Shown here piece by piece: positions 14,590-14,762 of a stretch of DNA of 14,762 bases (position 1 is the stretch's first letter; every line of letters starts with the position of its first letter). The notes under the pieces are model-generated. The model made no database searches and was not told where the DNA came from. It was given only the letters and a program-made list of their open reading frames with translations. Location of the stretch: contig CAJBPC010000479.1 of NCBI GenBank assembly GCA_903957405.1, positions 1 to 14,762 of the forward strand, read 5' to 3'. A program made the translations under genes and the position numbers. This stretch comes from an uncultured bacterium. Its GTDB lineage: Bacteria > Bacteroidota > Bacteroidia > Chitinophagales > Chitinophagaceae.

Positions 14590-14762
14590 TCAGCTTTTCT
14601 TATTGAATACCGGCAAAAGCAATACGGCTGTAATTGCAGTGAATAGGCTTAGAAGAAAGGTTGCCATAACATTCACCAACACTTTCGGCCTGTCAGGCTT
14701 TACTGAAGGGATTGCCTTCTCCAAGACCATAAGGGCGGAAGGAGGATTGAGCAGAGCCATCC
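14590..14762 (-). CDS. C-terminal end of a Wzz-like chain-length determinant (partial)
   Basis: Only the last 57 or so residues are in the window. They read ALLNPPSALMVLEKAIPSVKPDRPKVLVNVM, then the membrane helix ATFLLSLFTAITAVLLLPVF, then NKKS and the stop at 14590-14592. Pro-rich residues followed by a C-terminal membrane helix and a short basic tail are typical of Wzz/GumC-type polysaccharide co-polymerases. The stop TGA abuts the GTG start of the ligase, so the two genes are translationally coupled. The rest of the gene lies to the right of the window, so the assignment rests on this tail and its neighbour. Confidence 0.68.
   Translation of the reverse strand, partial: MALLNPPSALMVLEKAIPSVKPDRPKVLVNVMATFLLSLFTAITAVLLLPVFNKKS

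Noticed and set aside
1..14762. CRISPR array, tRNA/rRNA genes, insertion sequences, toxin-antitoxin or phage genes
   Set aside because: I looked for repeat-spacer periodicity, cloverleaf ends, transposase motifs and small paired genes on both strands and found none that could be supported.

Overview
The window looks like a chromosomal stretch from a member of the Bacteroidota. The reasons are moderate GC, starts without Shine-Dalgarno sequences, several copies of the Bacteroidota -7 promoter element TAnnTTTG, a small RRM RNA-binding protein with a Gly-rich tail, a COX15-type heme A synthase, and a ~600-residue acyl-CoA dehydrogenase behind a MarR regulator. These assignments rest on motif recognition only; no search was run.

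Layout. Positions 1-802 (-) hold the N-terminal 267 residues of heme A synthase, divergent from rnhB (RNase HII, 873-1475, +). rnhB converges on a Sua5/YciO/YrdC-family gene (1483-2091, -). A 636-bp gap (2092-2727) has no convincing gene but holds an orphan plus-strand terminator and the korB terminator. Next come minus-strand genes: korB (2728-3762), a carboxymuconolactone-decarboxylase/AhpD-like protein (3875-4237), an RRM protein (4399-4731) with an elaborate repeat-rich leader and its own terminator, a Dabb-domain protein (4984-5286), and a secreted N-acetylmuramoyl-L-alanine amidase (5403-6584). Positions 6735-7393 (+) carry the wreck of a multi-spanning membrane protein gene with three in-frame stops and a frameshift.

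The right half begins with a marR to acyl-CoA dehydrogenase pair (9788 down to 7528, -). It ends at a strong bidirectional terminator and is headed by three overlapping inverted repeats that look like the MarR operator. Divergent from it run an alpha/beta hydrolase (10010-10843), a membrane GT2 glycosyltransferase (10840-11982, ATGA overlap) and a DppC/OppC-type permease with a large periplasmic insertion (12055-13140). On the minus strand, an O-antigen ligase/Wzy_C-type polymerase (13156-14589) follows the tail of a Wzz-like chain-length determinant (14590-14762), the edge of a surface-polysaccharide locus.

Most of the window is housekeeping (heme A, RNase HII, tRNA modification, 2-oxoacid oxidation, wall remodelling, fatty-acid oxidation) plus envelope polysaccharide genes. 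I found no CRISPR, tRNA, rRNA, insertion sequence or defence cluster. The parts that ordinary annotation would miss are regulatory: the RRM leader and promoter palindrome, the nested marR operator, the orphan terminator, and the decayed membrane gene.
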